Below are positions 5,067-5,120 of a DNA stretch of 5,120 nucleotides, piece by piece. This stretch comes from DATKMG01 sp041476565. Lineage in GTDB: Bacteria; Acidobacteriota; Terriglobia; Versatilivoradales; Versatilivoraceae. The position numbers and the translations under genes are program-made. Numbering within the stretch: position 1 is the stretch's first letter; every line of letters starts with the position of its first letter. The notes below the pieces were generated by a model. The model saw only the letters and a list, made by a program, of their open reading frames with translations, did no database searches and was not told the DNA's origin. The DNA lies in the NCBI GenBank assembly GCA_041476565.1, contig JBGOTQ010000471.1, forward strand, positions 1 through 5,120. Direction: 5' to 3'.

Positions 5067-5120
5067 GTAGCCCAGGGCAAAGCGAGCGACGGCGGTCGCG
5101 TAGCGATTTTTGGCGAGCGA
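5067..5120. repeat. Possible further palindromic repeat cut by the window edge
   Basis: GTAGCCCAGGGC, beginning near 5068, resembles one arm of the CCCAGGG hairpins seen earlier. It is followed by GCGAC-GGCG-GTCGC (5086-5099) and AGCGAGCGA/GGCGAGCGA direct repeats. The closing arm is not in the window, so the assignment is tentative. Confidence 0.3.

Overview
The window looks like accessory, partly decaying chromosome of a Gram-negative-type bacterium. Three things point broadly to the Acidobacteria / Planctomycetes / Verrucomicrobia range: an ECF sigma factor of the TIGR02999 / Sigma70_ECF type, a secreted HAF-repeat protein, and kinesin-light-chain-like TPR repeats. The abundant palindromic intergenic repeats fit that range too. 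This placement is inference from gene families; no rRNA or marker gene is present.

Layout. 1-651: the 3' part of an ISAs1-family transposase running in from the left edge, with a probable terminal inverted repeat just after its stop. 652-1140: no convincing gene. 1142-1280: small hairpins of a dispersed repeat (family 1). 1573-2523 (+): an intact secreted protein made of six 43-residue HAF-type repeats. 2586-2739: a hairpin and a second, rearranged copy of repeat family 1. 2757-2946: a large nested inverted-repeat element (family 2, copy A). 2947-3064: nothing recognised. 3065-3648 (-): an ECF sigma factor broken by a one-base frameshift and an in-frame TAA. 3649-4093: the divergent intergenic region, with a candidate sigma-gene promoter, family 2 copy B (3806-3947), a small hairpin and a perfect Shine-Dalgarno. 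4094/4116-4931 (+): a TPR protein whose best start (ATG 4094) is out of frame with its body. 4981-5120: family 2 copy C and the start of another repeat at the window edge.

How it fits together. The HAF gene is bracketed by family 1 repeats. The divergent sigma and TPR genes are punctuated by family 2 elements in every intergenic gap. TIGR02999-type sigma genes often sit beside Ser/Thr kinase or TPR genes, so the sigma/TPR pair may be the remains of one regulatory module. The sigma gene has two lesions and the TPR gene one, so the module is probably no longer functional as encoded. I see no convincing new multi-gene system. The least ordinary feature is repeat family 2, whose arms can form several mutually exclusive hairpins.
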